The position numbers and the translations under genes are program-made. The notes below the pieces were generated by a model. That model saw nothing but the letters and a program-made list of their open reading frames with translations. It ran no database searches and was not told the DNA's origin. Shown piece after piece: positions 1 through 8,445 of a stretch of DNA of 64,000 nt. Origin of the DNA: Streptomyces sp. M92. GTDB taxonomy: Bacteria > Actinomycetota > Actinomycetes > Streptomycetales > Streptomycetaceae. Each line of letters begins with the position of its first letter. Positions within the stretch are counted from its first letter, which is position 1. The stretch spans positions 6,758,001 through 6,822,000 of the forward strand of contig NZ_CP101137.1 of NCBI RefSeq assembly GCF_028473745.1, given 5' to 3'.

Positions 1-1542
1 CGCGCCGTCGGTGAGCTCGGCGGCGAGTTCGGCGGCGATGCCGGCCAGCCGCTGTTCCTTGAGGTCGAGCCAGTGGGCACGGGCCTCGACGGCACGCTCG
101 GCCGATTCGAGCGCCTGCCGCCCCGCCTCCTTTGTGTCCAGGGCGAACCGGTCCCGCCGACGGGCGGCCTCCAGCCTGCGCCGGGCCGGGTCACGCCGCT
201 CGGCGAGCTGTCCGGCACGGGTCGCGGCCTCCTGGGCGTCCGTGACGCGTGCCTGGAGCCGGTCGCGGGCCGGCTCCCAGCCGGCCAGCCAGGCCTCAGC
301 CTCCCGCAGGGCCTCGTCGTCGGCGCGTTCCTGGCGGTCCAGTCCGGCCCGCTCCTCGGTCAGCCCGGCGAGGCGCTGTTCGGCCCGCCGGGCGGAGTCG
401 AGGCCGCCCAGCTCCTGGGCCGCCCGGCGCGCGGCGGCGGCGAGTCCGGCGGCACCGGCGTCCGCGAGGTCGTCCGGGAGCAGGGCACGCGCGCGGGCCT
501 CCGCGTCCGCCGCCCGCCGGTGTGCGGCGTCGGCGGCGTCCCGCAGCTCCAGGGCCGGGGCCACCGCCTCGGCCTTCCGGCCGCGCCGCATGCGCTCCTG
601 CGCCGCGCGGTGGGCGTCGGCCCGCTCGGCCAGCCGCCCCGCCCGCTCCCTCGCCTCGGCGAACCGCCGCTGCAGCCGGTCCAGTTCCCGTACGTCGCCC
701 ACGTTGCGCTCGGCGGCGGCCTGGGCGGACTCGGCGGCGGCGAGCCGGCTGTCGGCGACGGCCAGCAGCTCCCTGGCCGTGGAGCGGGCGACGGCGGCGG
801 CGCCCAGCACGGCCTCGGCCAGGCCGGGCTCGCCCGGGGCCAGCTCCGGCAGTTCCATGGCCCCGTCGGCGGCCTGCTGCATCCGGTGGGCGTCGGCCAG
901 CAGTGCGGCGTCACCCTCGCGCACCCGTGCCTCCGTCGCGCGGCGCCGCTCGGCGAGGCGCTTCTCGACCTCGGCGAAGCGCCGGGTGTCGAAGAGCCGG
1001 CCGAGCAGCTTGCCGCGGGCTTCCGCGTCGGCGCGCAGGAAACGCGCGAAGTCGCCCTGCGGCAACAGCACGACCTGGCAGAACTGCTCGCGGCTCATGC
1101 CGAGCAGCTGGGTGATCTCCTCGCCGATCTCCTGGTGGGAGCGGCTGAGGTCCTTCCAGGTCCCGGTACCCGCGTCGTACTCGCGCAGCCAGGTCTGGGC
1201 CTTGTCGACGGTGGTGCCCTTGCCGCGCAGCTTGGGTCGCTCCCAGGGCGGCTGCCGGGTGATCTGAAGCCGCCGTCCGGCGACGGTGAGTTCGAGGCGC
1301 ACCTCGGTGCGGGTGCCCACGGGTGCGTGGTCGCTGCGCAGGGTCATGCCCTGGCCACTCTGGCGGGCGCCGGGCACCGAGCCGTACAGCGCGTAGCAGA
1401 CGGCGTCGAGGACGGAGGTCTTGCCCGCGCCGGTCGGCCCGTGGAGCAGGAAGAGACCGGCGGCCGACAGGTCGTCGAAGTCGACGCTCTGCGATCCGCC
1501 GAAGGGCCCGAAGGCGGTGATGTCGAGCCGGTGCAGTCTCAC
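1..1542 (-). CDS. sbcC: SbcC-type nuclease ATPase subunit, N-terminal part
   Basis: This is the ATPase/coiled-coil subunit of the SbcCD (Mre11-Rad50-like) nuclease, which processes hairpins and DNA ends. The 514 visible codons begin with a typical AAA/SMC head: Walker A G-P-T-G-A-G-K-T lies at residues 35-42, and a Q-loop-like L-P-Q-G-D-F-A-R-F-L near residue 160. After that comes a long Ala/Arg/Glu-rich region expected of a coiled coil. The reading frame runs off the left edge, so the zinc hook, signature motif and Walker B are not in the window. The GTG start overlaps the sbcD stop by four bases (GTGA), which indicates translational coupling. Confidence 0.93.
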   Translation of the reverse strand, partial: MRLHRLDITAFGPFGGSQSVDFDDLSAAGLFLLHGPTGAGKTSVLDAVCYALYGSVPGARQSGQGMTLRSDHAPVGTRTEVRLELTVAGRRLQITRQPPWERPKLRGKGTTVDKAQTWLREYDAGTGTWKDLSRSHQEIGEEITQLLGMSREQFCQVVLLPQGDFARFLRADAEARGKLLGRLFDTRRFAEVEKRLAERRRATEARVREGDAALLADAHRMQQAADGAMELPELAPGEPGLAEAVLGAAAVARSTARELLAVADSRLAAAESAQAAAERNVGDVRELDRLQRRFAEARERAGRLAERADAHRAAQERMRRGRKAEAVAPALELRDAADAAHRRAADAEARARALLPDDLADAGAAGLAAAARRAAQELGGLDSARRAEQRLAGLTEERAGLDRQERADDEALREAEAWLAGWEPARDRLQARVTDAQEAATRAGQLAERRDPARRRLEAARRRDRFALDTKEAGRQALESAERAVEARAHWLDLKEQRLAGIAAELAAELTDGA

Positions 1543-2702
1543 CGGGCCACCTCCCGCAAGGTGTCGTCGGCGCGCACCGCGTCGAAGGCGTCCCGCAGCA
1601 CGGTCTGTTCGTGGTCGTCGGGTCCGGCGCCGCGCACATGGCTCACGAAGTCCTCGGCGATCTGCTGGTCGCTGCGGCCGGCGAGCCGCCGCGCGTAGGA
1701 AACCGCCGGGTCCTCCGGCGCGCGCTCGGGATCGAAGACGAGGCTCAGGGTGTGCGGGAAGCGTTCGGTGAGCCGGGCCATGGGGTCGGCCGGGCGGACC
1801 GCGTCGGTGAGGGTCGCCTCGACCCACGCCTCCTCGTGCGGGGTGAGCTCCGGGTCGGCGAGCAGTTCCTCCAGGGTGCCGCGCAGGCGGGCCAGCGCGC
1901 GCGGCACCGGGCAGTCGACGCGCTCGGCGGTGACCGTGCCGTCGGCGTCCAGGTCGACGAGCCACATGCTCTTGCGGTGCGCGGCCTCGGAGAATGAGTA
2001 CGGCAGGGGGGAGCCGGAGTAGCGGACGCGCCCGGTGAGGGTCTGGCAGCCGTGGAGGTGGCCCAGTGCCACGTAGTCGACGCCGTCGAAGACGCCACAG
2101 GGCACGGCGGCGACTCCGCCGACGGTGATGTCCCGCTCGCTGTCGCTCTGCTCGCCGCCGGTGACGAAGGCGTGCGCGAGGACGACGGAACGGGTGCCCC
2201 GCGCGCGCGTGGCGAGGTCGGCCCGGACCCGATCCATGGCGGCGGCGAGCACGGCCTCGTGGCCGGCCTTCTCCACCCCGAACTCGGCCTTCACGAGGGC
2301 CGGTTCCAGGTACGGCAGCCCGTAGAAGGCCACCTCGCCGTGCGCGTCGTGCAGCACCACCGGCGACCCGCACCCCGCCGGATCGGTGCGCAGGTGGATG
2401 CCGGCACGGTCGATCAGCCCGGCACCGACGCCGAGGCGGCGGGCCGAGTCGTGGTTCCCGGAGATCATCACCGTGGGCACGCCGAGGCCGGCGAGGCGGT
2501 GCAGGGCGTCGTCGAACAGCTCGACCGCGGCGAGCGGCGGGACCGCCCGGTCGTACACGTCTCCCGACACGACCACGGCCTCGACGCCGTGCTCGCGCAC
2601 GGTCTCGACGAGGTGGTCGACGAACCCGGCCTGGGCGCCGAGCATGTTCACCCGGTGGAACGCCCGGCCGAGGTGCCAGTCGGAAGTGTGCAGCAGTCGC
2701 AT
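1539..2702 (-). CDS. sbcD: SbcD-type metallophosphoesterase nuclease subunit
   Basis: This 387-residue protein is the nuclease subunit partnering the SbcC ATPase encoded directly downstream. It shows the calcineurin-type metallophosphoesterase motifs in order: S-D-W-H-L-G at residues 7-12, V-V-S-G-D-V-Y-D-R, M-I-S-G-N-H-D and L-G-H-L-H. Its length matches the family. The ATG lies 8 nt downstream of a TAGTCT hexamer (2711-2716) with no clear Shine-Dalgarno sequence, so the transcript may be leaderless. The stop overlaps the sbcC GTG start. Confidence 0.95.
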   Translation of the reverse strand: MRLLHTSDWHLGRAFHRVNMLGAQAGFVDHLVETVREHGVEAVVVSGDVYDRAVPPLAAVELFDDALHRLAGLGVPTVMISGNHDSARRLGVGAGLIDRAGIHLRTDPAGCGSPVVLHDAHGEVAFYGLPYLEPALVKAEFGVEKAGHEAVLAAAMDRVRADLATRARGTRSVVLAHAFVTGGEQSDSERDITVGGVAAVPCGVFDGVDYVALGHLHGCQTLTGRVRYSGSPLPYSFSEAAHRKSMWLVDLDADGTVTAERVDCPVPRALARLRGTLEELLADPELTPHEEAWVEATLTDAVRPADPMARLTERFPHTLSLVFDPERAPEDPAVSYARRLAGRSDQQIAEDFVSHVRGAGPDDHEQTVLRDAFDAVRADDTLREVAR

Positions 2703-2809
2703 GATCCCCGAGACTAACGGCAGGGTCCGACAGTCCGGGTGGTTACTCCTGTTTCGCCCTCGAACTCCCGGCTCGCGATGTCCGTTAAGTCCCTATTACT
2801 CCCCTACCG

Positions 2810-3436
2810 TCAGGCGTCCCCGTACGCCTCTCCGCCCAGCTCGAACCCGGCCGATCCCGCGGTGGCGTCCGCGAGCCACGCCCGGAAGGTGTCCACGTCG
2901 GCCTCCGGCAGTCCGATCTCGATGGTGACCGCCTCGGCGTACCGGACGTCGCGCACCGCGCGTCCCGCCGTGCGCAGGTCGTTCTGGAGCTTGCCGGCGC
3001 GCTGGTGGTCGACGGTCACGGTGGCCAGGCGGAACCGGCGGCGGGTGAGGGTGCCCAGGTCGTCCAGGGCCTCGCCGACCGCGCCGCCGTAGGCGCGGAT
3101 GAGTCCGCCCGCGCCGAGCTTGACCCCGCCGTAGTAGCGGGTGACGACGGCGACGACGTAGCGCATGTCGCGGCGGAGCAGCATCTGGAGCATGGGGACG
3201 CCGGCGGTGCCGCCGGGTTCGCCGTCGTCACTGGCCTTCTGCACGCCGGCGTCGGCGCCGATGACGTACGCCCAGCAGTTGTGGGTGGCGTCCGCGTGCT
3301 CCTTGCGCACGCCCGCGATGAACTCCTGGGCCTCCTGCTCGGTGGCGGCCGGGGCGAGGGCGCACAGGAAGCGGGAGCGGTTGATCTCGGTCTCGTGCAC
3401 ACCCGCGCGGGCGACCGTGCGGTACTCGTCCTGCAT
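2810..3436 (-). CDS. YigZ/IMPACT (UPF0029) family protein
   Basis: This 208-residue protein belongs to the YigZ/IMPACT family. The N-terminal UPF0029 fold has the typical E-I-N-R-S-R-F-L opening, an A-T-H-N-C-W-A-Y strand and the D-D-G-E-P-x-G-T-A-G signature; a small C-terminal domain follows. The biochemical role of bacterial members is unsettled. The ATG is 6 nt downstream of TAGGCT (3443-3448) and lacks a Shine-Dalgarno sequence, which suggests a leaderless mRNA. Confidence 0.93.
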   Translation of the reverse strand: MQDEYRTVARAGVHETEINRSRFLCALAPAATEQEAQEFIAGVRKEHADATHNCWAYVIGADAGVQKASDDGEPGGTAGVPMLQMLLRRDMRYVVAVVTRYYGGVKLGAGGLIRAYGGAVGEALDDLGTLTRRRFRLATVTVDHQRAGKLQNDLRTAGRAVRDVRYAEAVTIEIGLPEADVDTFRAWLADATAGSAGFELGGEAYGDA

Positions 3437-3513
3437 CCGCCCAGCCTATGCGCTCGCCGGATCCCGCCCCCCGGCGCGGTCGCCCCGGCCGGAGGGGGCG
3501 GCGAGGGCCGCGG

Positions 3514-4224
3514 TCACCGCGGGGCCCCGACGTCCCGGGCGAGGTGGAGGCCGAGGAACCGGTCGGCGTAGGCGTAGGTCTCGAACCGGGCTCCGTCGGG
3601 CAGGTCCGGGTCCGTCTCCACCTGGCGCAGGACCCGCAGCACCCCGGGCGCGTCCGCGTCGTCCTCCCAGGCGGCCCGCAGCCGGTCGCGCACCTCGCCG
3701 GGCACCGGGCGCGACGGCTGCCGCGCCCAGGTGGCGACCGCGCGGCGCCAGCGGGCGAGGGTCTCGCGGGCGTCGTCCAGCGCACTCGCGTCGAGCACCA
3801 CGCGCGCGTGGTGGTTCCGTGCCAGCAGGGCGAGGCGCAGGGCGTCGGGGTCGGAGAGGTCGGGCGCGGGCGGGTCCGCGGCGGCCACCGCGACCGTCGC
3901 CCCCTCGGGAGCGGCGCCGCCCTCGCCGACCACGTGCACGGTCTGGCCGGCGCCCGGGCCGAAGGCGCCGGCGTCCTCGAAGGGGCGGATGCCGAGGGCG
4001 GCCGCCGCCTCGCGCAGCCGGGTCCCGTCCTCCCCGTCGCTCAGCAGCGCCCACGCGGGCGTGCCGTCGAGTTCGAGGGCGCGGATCAGCAGGTCGGCGA
4101 CGAGCAACACCCGCACCCCGGGCGTCCCGGGGCCCGGCGCGTGGACGTGGACGCGGGTCGGGCCCCGCCGGGCGGGCGCGGCGGGGACGGGCTGGCCGGT
4201 TCGGGCGTCGATGATGCGCAGCAC
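3514..4224 (-). CDS. Shortened cysteinyl-tRNA-synthetase-like protein
   Basis: By eye, this 236-residue protein aligns to two separate parts of cysteinyl-tRNA synthetase. Residues 1-80 (M-L-R-I-I-D-A-R-T-G..., then R-V-L-L-V-A-D-L-L-I-R-A-L-E) follow the start of CysRS (M-L-K-I-F-N-T-L-T..., V-A-F-D-V-V-A-R-Y-L). The last 110 residues follow the C-terminal helical region (L-R-L-A-L-L..., W-E-D-D-A-D-A-P-G-V-L-R-V-L). The zinc-binding cysteines, HIGH and KMSKS motifs are absent, so aminoacylation is very unlikely. The start is GTG, 6 nt after TACGCT, probably leaderless. Its role is unknown. The family relationship is inferred from reading, not from a search. Confidence 0.7.
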   Translation of the reverse strand: MLRIIDARTGQPVPAAPARRGPTRVHVHAPGPGTPGVRVLLVADLLIRALELDGTPAWALLSDGEDGTRLREAAAALGIRPFEDAGAFGPGAGQTVHVVGEGGAAPEGATVAVAAADPPAPDLSDPDALRLALLARNHHARVVLDASALDDARETLARWRRAVATWARQPSRPVPGEVRDRLRAAWEDDADAPGVLRVLRQVETDPDLPDGARFETYAYADRFLGLHLARDVGAPR

Positions 4225-4376
4225 GCGGTGAGCGTAGGCGTGGTGGGGCCGTGCCGCACCGGGGGCGCGCCCGCCGGCCGTTCACCCTTCCACTCGGGAA
4301 TCCCGCGACCGCGCCGTCCGTTGTCCCACCGGAAGGCCCGACACGCGAGTCGTCCCAGAGTCCAAGGAGGCCGCCG

Positions 4377-4784
4377 GTGTACGGCGACGAGGCAACCGTC
4401 CGCAGGATCCTCACCGAGCTCGGCGACACCTGGGCCGTGGTCGGCCTGTCGTCCAACCGGCAGCGCGCGGCGTACGGGGTCGCCGAGGTGCTCCAGCGCT
4501 TCGGCAAGCGCGTCGTGCCCGTGCATCCCAAGGCGGAGACGGTGCACGGGGAGCAGGGTTACGCCTCCCTGGCGGACGTCCCCTTCGAGGTGGACGTCGT
4601 GGACGTCTTCGTCAACAGCGAGCTGGCCGGCGCGGTCGCCGACGAGGCGGTCGCGAAGGGCGCCGCCGCCGTCTGGTTCCAGCTCGGTGTGATCGACGAG
4701 GCCGCTTACGGGCGGACGCGGGCCGCGGGCCTGGACATGGTGATGGACCGCTGCCCCGCGATCGAGATCCCCCGGCTCGGCTGA
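4377..4784 (+). CDS. CoA-binding domain protein (YccU type)
   Basis: This 135-residue single-domain protein has the CoA-binding Rossmann fold of the YccU family. It contains W-A-V-V-G-L-S at the first beta-strand/turn, V-V-P-V-H-P-K-A-E-T-V-H-G, V-D-V-V-D-V-F-V-N-S and the closing M-D-R-C-P-A-I-E. I chose the GTG start because AAGGAGG (4364-4370) sits 6 nt upstream; the frame is open further upstream, but that part reads as non-coding. The cellular role of the family is not established. Confidence 0.88.
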   Translation: MYGDEATVRRILTELGDTWAVVGLSSNRQRAAYGVAEVLQRFGKRVVPVHPKAETVHGEQGYASLADVPFEVDVVDVFVNSELAGAVADEAVAKGAAAVWFQLGVIDEAAYGRTRAAGLDMVMDRCPAIEIPRLG

Positions 4785-4857
4785 GTCCGCACCGACTGGA
4801 GGCGGGCCGGCCCTGCCGCGGGCGGTCCGCACCACCCGTCACGCCACCGCGCGGGCT

Positions 4858-5415
4858 TCAGGCCACGCCCAGCCCTTCGAGTACCACGGCCCCCGGCAAC
4901 TCGGCGAAGGCCTTGCCCGGCACCAGGAGTTTGCCGCGCCGGCGGCCGCTGCCGACGAGGACGTACGGCAGGTCGACGACGGCCGGGTCCACCAGCACGG
5001 GCCAGTCGGCGGGCAGGCCGACCGGGGTGATGCCGCCGTACTCCATGCCGGTCTCGCCGGTCGCCGTGTCCATGGACGCGAAGGAGGCCTTGCGGGCGCC
5101 CAGGTGACGGCGTACGGCACCGTTGACGTCGACCCGGGTGTTCGAGGGCACCACGCAGGCGGCCAGGGTGGTGCCGCCGCCCCGCTTGCCGGTCACCACG
5201 ACACAGTTGGCGGACTGTTCGAGCAGCTCACGGCCGTAGTGCTCGACGAACGTGGCGGTGTCGGCCCACTCCGGATCGGTGTCGACGTAGACGAACTGGT
5301 CGGCGGGGACGCTGCCGCGCCAGTGGCGTACGGCGTCGGCGACCGGGCGGGTCAGTTCGTCGAGGGCGTCCGGGGCGGGTTTGGCGCGGTCGAAGTCGCC
5401 GATGGGTGCGTGCAT
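4858..5415 (-). CDS. YbaK/ProX-type aminoacyl-tRNA deacylase
   Basis: This 185-residue protein belongs to the YbaK/EbsC family, whose characterised members hydrolyse mischarged tRNA (for example Ala- or Cys-tRNAPro). Seen features are S-A-N-C-V-V-V-T, the family-type D-V-N-G-A-V-R-R-H-L-G-A-R-K segment with its conserved lysine, and G-G-I-T-P-V-G-L near the C-terminus. It stands alone and is divergent in function from the neighbouring regulator. Substrate specificity cannot be deduced from the sequence. Confidence 0.87.
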   Translation of the reverse strand: MHAPIGDFDRAKPAPDALDELTRPVADAVRHWRGSVPADQFVYVDTDPEWADTATFVEHYGRELLEQSANCVVVTGKRGGGTTLAACVVPSNTRVDVNGAVRRHLGARKASFASMDTATGETGMEYGGITPVGLPADWPVLVDPAVVDLPYVLVGSGRRRGKLLVPGKAFAELPGAVVLEGLGVA

Positions 5416-5458
5416 GGCCGCACGCTAGCAACGGCGGGCGCCGGCGCGGACGGCCGTC

Positions 5459-6031
5459 TCAGCGAACGGGCGGCACCGAGACCGCCATGACCATCTCCAT
5501 CGGCACGTCCCCCTCGTTGCCGTAGGTGTGGGGGGTGTCGGACTCGAAGGAGGCGCTCGCCCCCGCCGGGACCCGGTGCGCCACGCCGTCGACGGTGAGG
5601 GTGAGTTCCCCGGCCGTGACGTGCACCAGCTCGACCGTGCCGGTGGGGTGCGGGTCGGACGGGCTCCTCTCGCCCGGCATCAGCCGCCACTCCCACATCT
5701 CCAGCGGGCCGGGCGCCTCCCTCCCGGCGAGCAGCCGGCTGAAGCTGCCCGCGTCGGTGTGCCACAGCCGTACCGCCTGCTCGGCGGGGACGACGCGGAC
5801 CGTGGAGCCCTGCTCCCAGTCGAGGAGGGTGGTGATGCTGACGCCGAGGGCGTCGCCGATCTTGACGACCGTGCCGAGACTGGGGTTGGTGCGGGCCTGC
5901 TCGATCTGGATGAGCATGCCGCGGCTGACACCCGCCCGCGCGGCGAGCGTCTCCAGGGTGAAGCCGCGCTCGGCGCGCCAGCGCCTGACGTTGCGTGCCA
6001 GGGACTGGGTCAGCAGGTCGAGGTCCGCCAC
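5459..6031 (-). CDS. XRE-family regulator with C-terminal cupin domain
   Basis: The product is about 190 residues long. An N-terminal helix-turn-helix (L-E-T-L-A-A-R-A-G-V-S-R-G-M-L-I-Q-I-E-Q) is followed by a cupin domain with P-H-P-T-G-T-V-E-L-V-H-V and P-H-T-Y-G-N. This HTH-cupin architecture usually represses nearby metabolic or export genes in response to a small molecule. I prefer the GTG at 6031 (V-A-D-L-D-L-L-T-Q-S) because homologues start near here; an in-frame start 27 codons upstream at 6112 is possible. The target is not evident from the neighbours. Confidence 0.88.
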   Translation of the reverse strand: MADLDLLTQSLARNVRRWRAERGFTLETLAARAGVSRGMLIQIEQARTNPSLGTVVKIGDALGVSITTLLDWEQGSTVRVVPAEQAVRLWHTDAGSFSRLLAGREAPGPLEMWEWRLMPGERSPSDPHPTGTVELVHVTAGELTLTVDGVAHRVPAGASASFESDTPHTYGNEGDVPMEMVMAVSVPPVR

Positions 6032-6162
6032 ATTCCGTCCATGTGTTGGTTCACTGGTCCGGGCGACGCGGTGCGGTGCCCGGACCGCCGTCGGCCGCAC
6101 CCGGACGTTCACCGAACTGTACTGCGGGGCGCCCTGAACCGTACCGCCGGGCGCCCGAACGC

Positions 6163-6999
6163 TCAGCTCTCGCCCGCCGGTTCCGTCAGTTTTCCCGCCG
6201 TCGCCGGCCGGTCGTCCGACTCGGCGAGCCGGGCCACCGCCTCGTCGTCCAACTGCGACAGCGCCCGGAGCTGTCCGGGCGTGATCCCGTCCGGTATCGG
6301 CACGGGGGCCGGCGTCCGCAGGGGCGGCTGCCAGCCGTCGTCAGGCGTCCAGCGCCGTACGACCCGTGCGGGGGCGCCCGCCACCACGGCGTGGTCGGGG
6401 ACGGTGCCCCGGACCACCGCGCCGGCGGCCACCACCACGTTCCGGCCGACGCGGGCGCCGGGCAGGATCACCGCGCCGGTGCCGATCCAGCAGCCGGGGC
6501 CGATCTCCACCGGGTCCATGCGGGGCCACTGCTTGCCGATGGGCTGGTGCGGGTCGTCGTAGGAGTGGTTGGTGGAGGTGACGTAGACGTACGGGCCGAA
6601 GTAGCAGTCGCTGCCGATGGTGACCGTGGTGTCCGCGATGACGTGGCTGCCGCGGCCCAGGACGACTCCGTCGCCGATGCGCAGGATCGGCTCGGGGCCC
6701 AGGTCCAGGTCGGGCATGAGCCCGGCGGTGAGGGTGACCTGCTCGCCGATGATGCAGTGGGCGCCGACGTGGATCCAGGGCTCGCCGAAGACCGTGCCGA
6801 GGGGGAAGGCGAGGCGGGTGCCCGTGCCGAGGGCGCCGAAGCGGAAGCGACCGGGGTGTGCGGCGGTGACGGAGCCGGTGCGCTGCACCCAGGCCCAGCC
6901 CGCGTGGACGGCCCGCTGCGCGAGGCGGGTCCGCCAGGACGGATACGTGTTCTTGCGCTTCGGCACCCGCTCACGGTAGTCCGCGTGCCCTGCGGCCAT
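6163..6999 (-). CDS. Hexapeptide-repeat acyltransferase
   Basis: This 278-residue protein has a left-handed beta-helix acyltransferase core (isoleucine-patch repeats such as I-G-D-G-V-V-L-G-R-G-S-H-V-I-A and I-G-T-G-A-V-I-L-P-G-A-R-V-G) resembling maltose/galactoside O-acetyltransferases. The S-T-N-H-S-Y-D-D-P segment carries the expected catalytic histidine. About 60 N-terminal and 60 C-terminal residues lie outside the helix. The acceptor substrate is unknown. An internal GTG start at V-P-K-R-K-N-T-Y is possible because the first dozen residues look unconserved. Confidence 0.85.
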   Translation of the reverse strand: MAAGHADYRERVPKRKNTYPSWRTRLAQRAVHAGWAWVQRTGSVTAAHPGRFRFGALGTGTRLAFPLGTVFGEPWIHVGAHCIIGEQVTLTAGLMPDLDLGPEPILRIGDGVVLGRGSHVIADTTVTIGSDCYFGPYVYVTSTNHSYDDPHQPIGKQWPRMDPVEIGPGCWIGTGAVILPGARVGRNVVVAAGAVVRGTVPDHAVVAGAPARVVRRWTPDDGWQPPLRTPAPVPIPDGITPGQLRALSQLDDEAVARLAESDDRPATAGKLTEPAGES

Positions 7000-7085
7000 G
7001 GCGCGGGAGGCCTGTGATCTTCACCCCACCGGGTGGCGTACGGTGCCGTACATCACCCGGGGCATCACCCGAACAGGAGGCGGAG

Positions 7086-7622
7086 ATGACGCAGCAGGCG
7101 CTGATCACGGGCATCGGCGGCAGGGAACCGAAGGTGGATCCGGAGGCCTTCGTGGCACCGACGTCCTCGGTCGTCGGCGACGTGACCCTGCACGCCGGGG
7201 CGAGCGTCTGGTACGGGGCGGTGCTGCGCGGCGACGTCGAGCGGATCACCGTCGGCGCGGACAGCAACGTCCAGGACAACTGCACGCTCCACGCCGACCC
7301 CGGTTTTCCCGTCACGGTCGGCGAGCGGGTCTCCATCGGGCACAACGCCGTGGTGCACGGAGCCGTCGTCGGTGACGACTGTCTCATCGGCATGGGGGCG
7401 ACGGTCCTCAACGGCGCGGTGATCGGCGCCGGGTCGCTGGTCGCCGCGCAGGCGCTGGTGCCGCAGGGGATGGAGGTGCCGCCGGGGTCGCTGGTGGCGG
7501 GGGTGCCGGCGAAGGTGAGGCGGGAGCTGACGGAGGAGGAGCGTCAGGGGGTCACGCTGAACGGCACGATGTACGCGGCGCTGGCTGTGGAGCATCGGGG
7601 AGCAGTGGGGGGCGGTCTGTAG
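7086..7622 (+). CDS. Gamma-carbonic-anhydrase-like protein
   Basis: This 178-residue left-handed beta-helix protein belongs to the gamma carbonic anhydrase/PaaY family. The three metal-ligand histidines appear in the usual places (C-T-L-H-A-D and I-G-H-N-A-V-V-H-G), together with repeated I-G-x-x-x-x-V turns. The ATG was chosen because AGGAGG (7075-7080) lies just upstream; the longer frame would add 24 unlikely residues. Whether it is an active anhydrase or a related acyl-transfer or hydrolytic enzyme cannot be decided here. Confidence 0.9.
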   Translation: MTQQALITGIGGREPKVDPEAFVAPTSSVVGDVTLHAGASVWYGAVLRGDVERITVGADSNVQDNCTLHADPGFPVTVGERVSIGHNAVVHGAVVGDDCLIGMGATVLNGAVIGAGSLVAAQALVPQGMEVPPGSLVAGVPAKVRRELTEEERQGVTLNGTMYAALAVEHRGAVGGGL

Positions 7623-7640
7623 GAACGCCGTCCGCGGGTT

Positions 7641-7712
7641 GTTCGTGGCTGGTCGCGCCCGCGCGGCGGAGCCGCAGATCGACACGGCCCCGCGCCCCTT
7701 TGGGGGCGCCTC
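7641..7712. repeat. Streptomyces-type intergenic repeat with terminator-like hairpin
   Basis: This stretch fills the gap between convergent genes. It contains a GGCTGGTCGCGCCCGCGCGG segment, then GGCGGAGCCGC, and ends in a GC-rich hairpin (arms about 7692-7698 and 7702-7709, TTT loop). From memory, very similar segments recur in intergenic regions of many Streptomyces chromosomes. It probably ends transcription from both sides. Confidence 0.55.
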
Positions 7713-8340
7713 AGTCCCCGGTGGTCAGAGGCTGGGCCTTGGCCGCCTTGCGCTTGAGGACCAGCATCGAGGCGATGCCGATGCCCACGGCCAGCACCAG
7801 GCCCAGCCACGAGAAGCGCTTCAGCCAGGACTCGGCGACGACGCCGACGTAGTAGATGACGGCGGTGGTGCCGCCCGCCCAGACGATGCCGCCGAGGACG
7901 TTGGCGATCAGGAACTTCCAGTACGGCATCCGCAGCACACCGGCGAGCGGACCCGCGAAGATGCGCAGGAGGGCGACGAAGCGGCCGAAGAAGACGGCCC
8001 ACATGCCCCACTTCTGGAAGGACCGTTCGGCGGTGGCGATGTGCCCCTCGCTGAAGTGCCTGGGGAACTTCTTGCCCAGCCAGGCCAGCAGTGGCCGGCC
8101 GCCCTTGCGGCCGATGGCGTACCCGATGGAGTCGCCGATCACCGCGCCGGCGCTGGCGCAGGCGCCCAGGACGAGCGGGTCGATGCCGCCGTGCTGGGAG
8201 GACAGCAGGGCCGCCGAGACCAGGATGATCTCGCCCGGCAACGGGATGCCCAGGCTCTCCAGTCCGATGACGAGTCCCACCACGGCGTAGACGGCCACCG
8301 CGGGCACCGTGTCGAGCCACTCCTGGACGTGCAACGCCAC
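7711..8340 (-). CDS. DedA-family membrane protein
   Basis: This 209-residue multi-pass membrane protein belongs to the DedA (VTT) family implicated in lipid translocation and membrane homeostasis. Typical segments are I-P-L-P-G-E-I-I-L near residue 35, D-S-I-G-Y-A-I-G-R-K-G-G, and the F-x-G-R-F-V-A-x-x-R motif (F-F-G-R-F-V-A-L-L-R). The tail L-K-R-K-A-A-K-A-Q is basic. The GTG lies only 2 nt after GGAGG, so translation may start at the TTG two codons downstream (8334). Confidence 0.92.
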   Translation of the reverse strand: MALHVQEWLDTVPAVAVYAVVGLVIGLESLGIPLPGEIILVSAALLSSQHGGIDPLVLGACASAGAVIGDSIGYAIGRKGGRPLLAWLGKKFPRHFSEGHIATAERSFQKWGMWAVFFGRFVALLRIFAGPLAGVLRMPYWKFLIANVLGGIVWAGGTTAVIYYVGVVAESWLKRFSWLGLVLAVGIGIASMLVLKRKAAKAQPLTTGD

Positions 8341-8445
8341 ACCCTCCGATTCGCGCCCCTGCTTCCGGGTCCGGGCGGGCCTGACTGCCGCTTCCCGGGT
8401 CGCCTCGACCGAGGCGACCCGGGAAGCCTACCTGTTCAGCGGGTG

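Noticed and set aside
11..1698. Long plus-strand open frames over sbcC and sbcD
   Set aside because: They are the mirror of the real sbcC coiled coil, giving Ala/Arg/Ser-rich translations without motifs.
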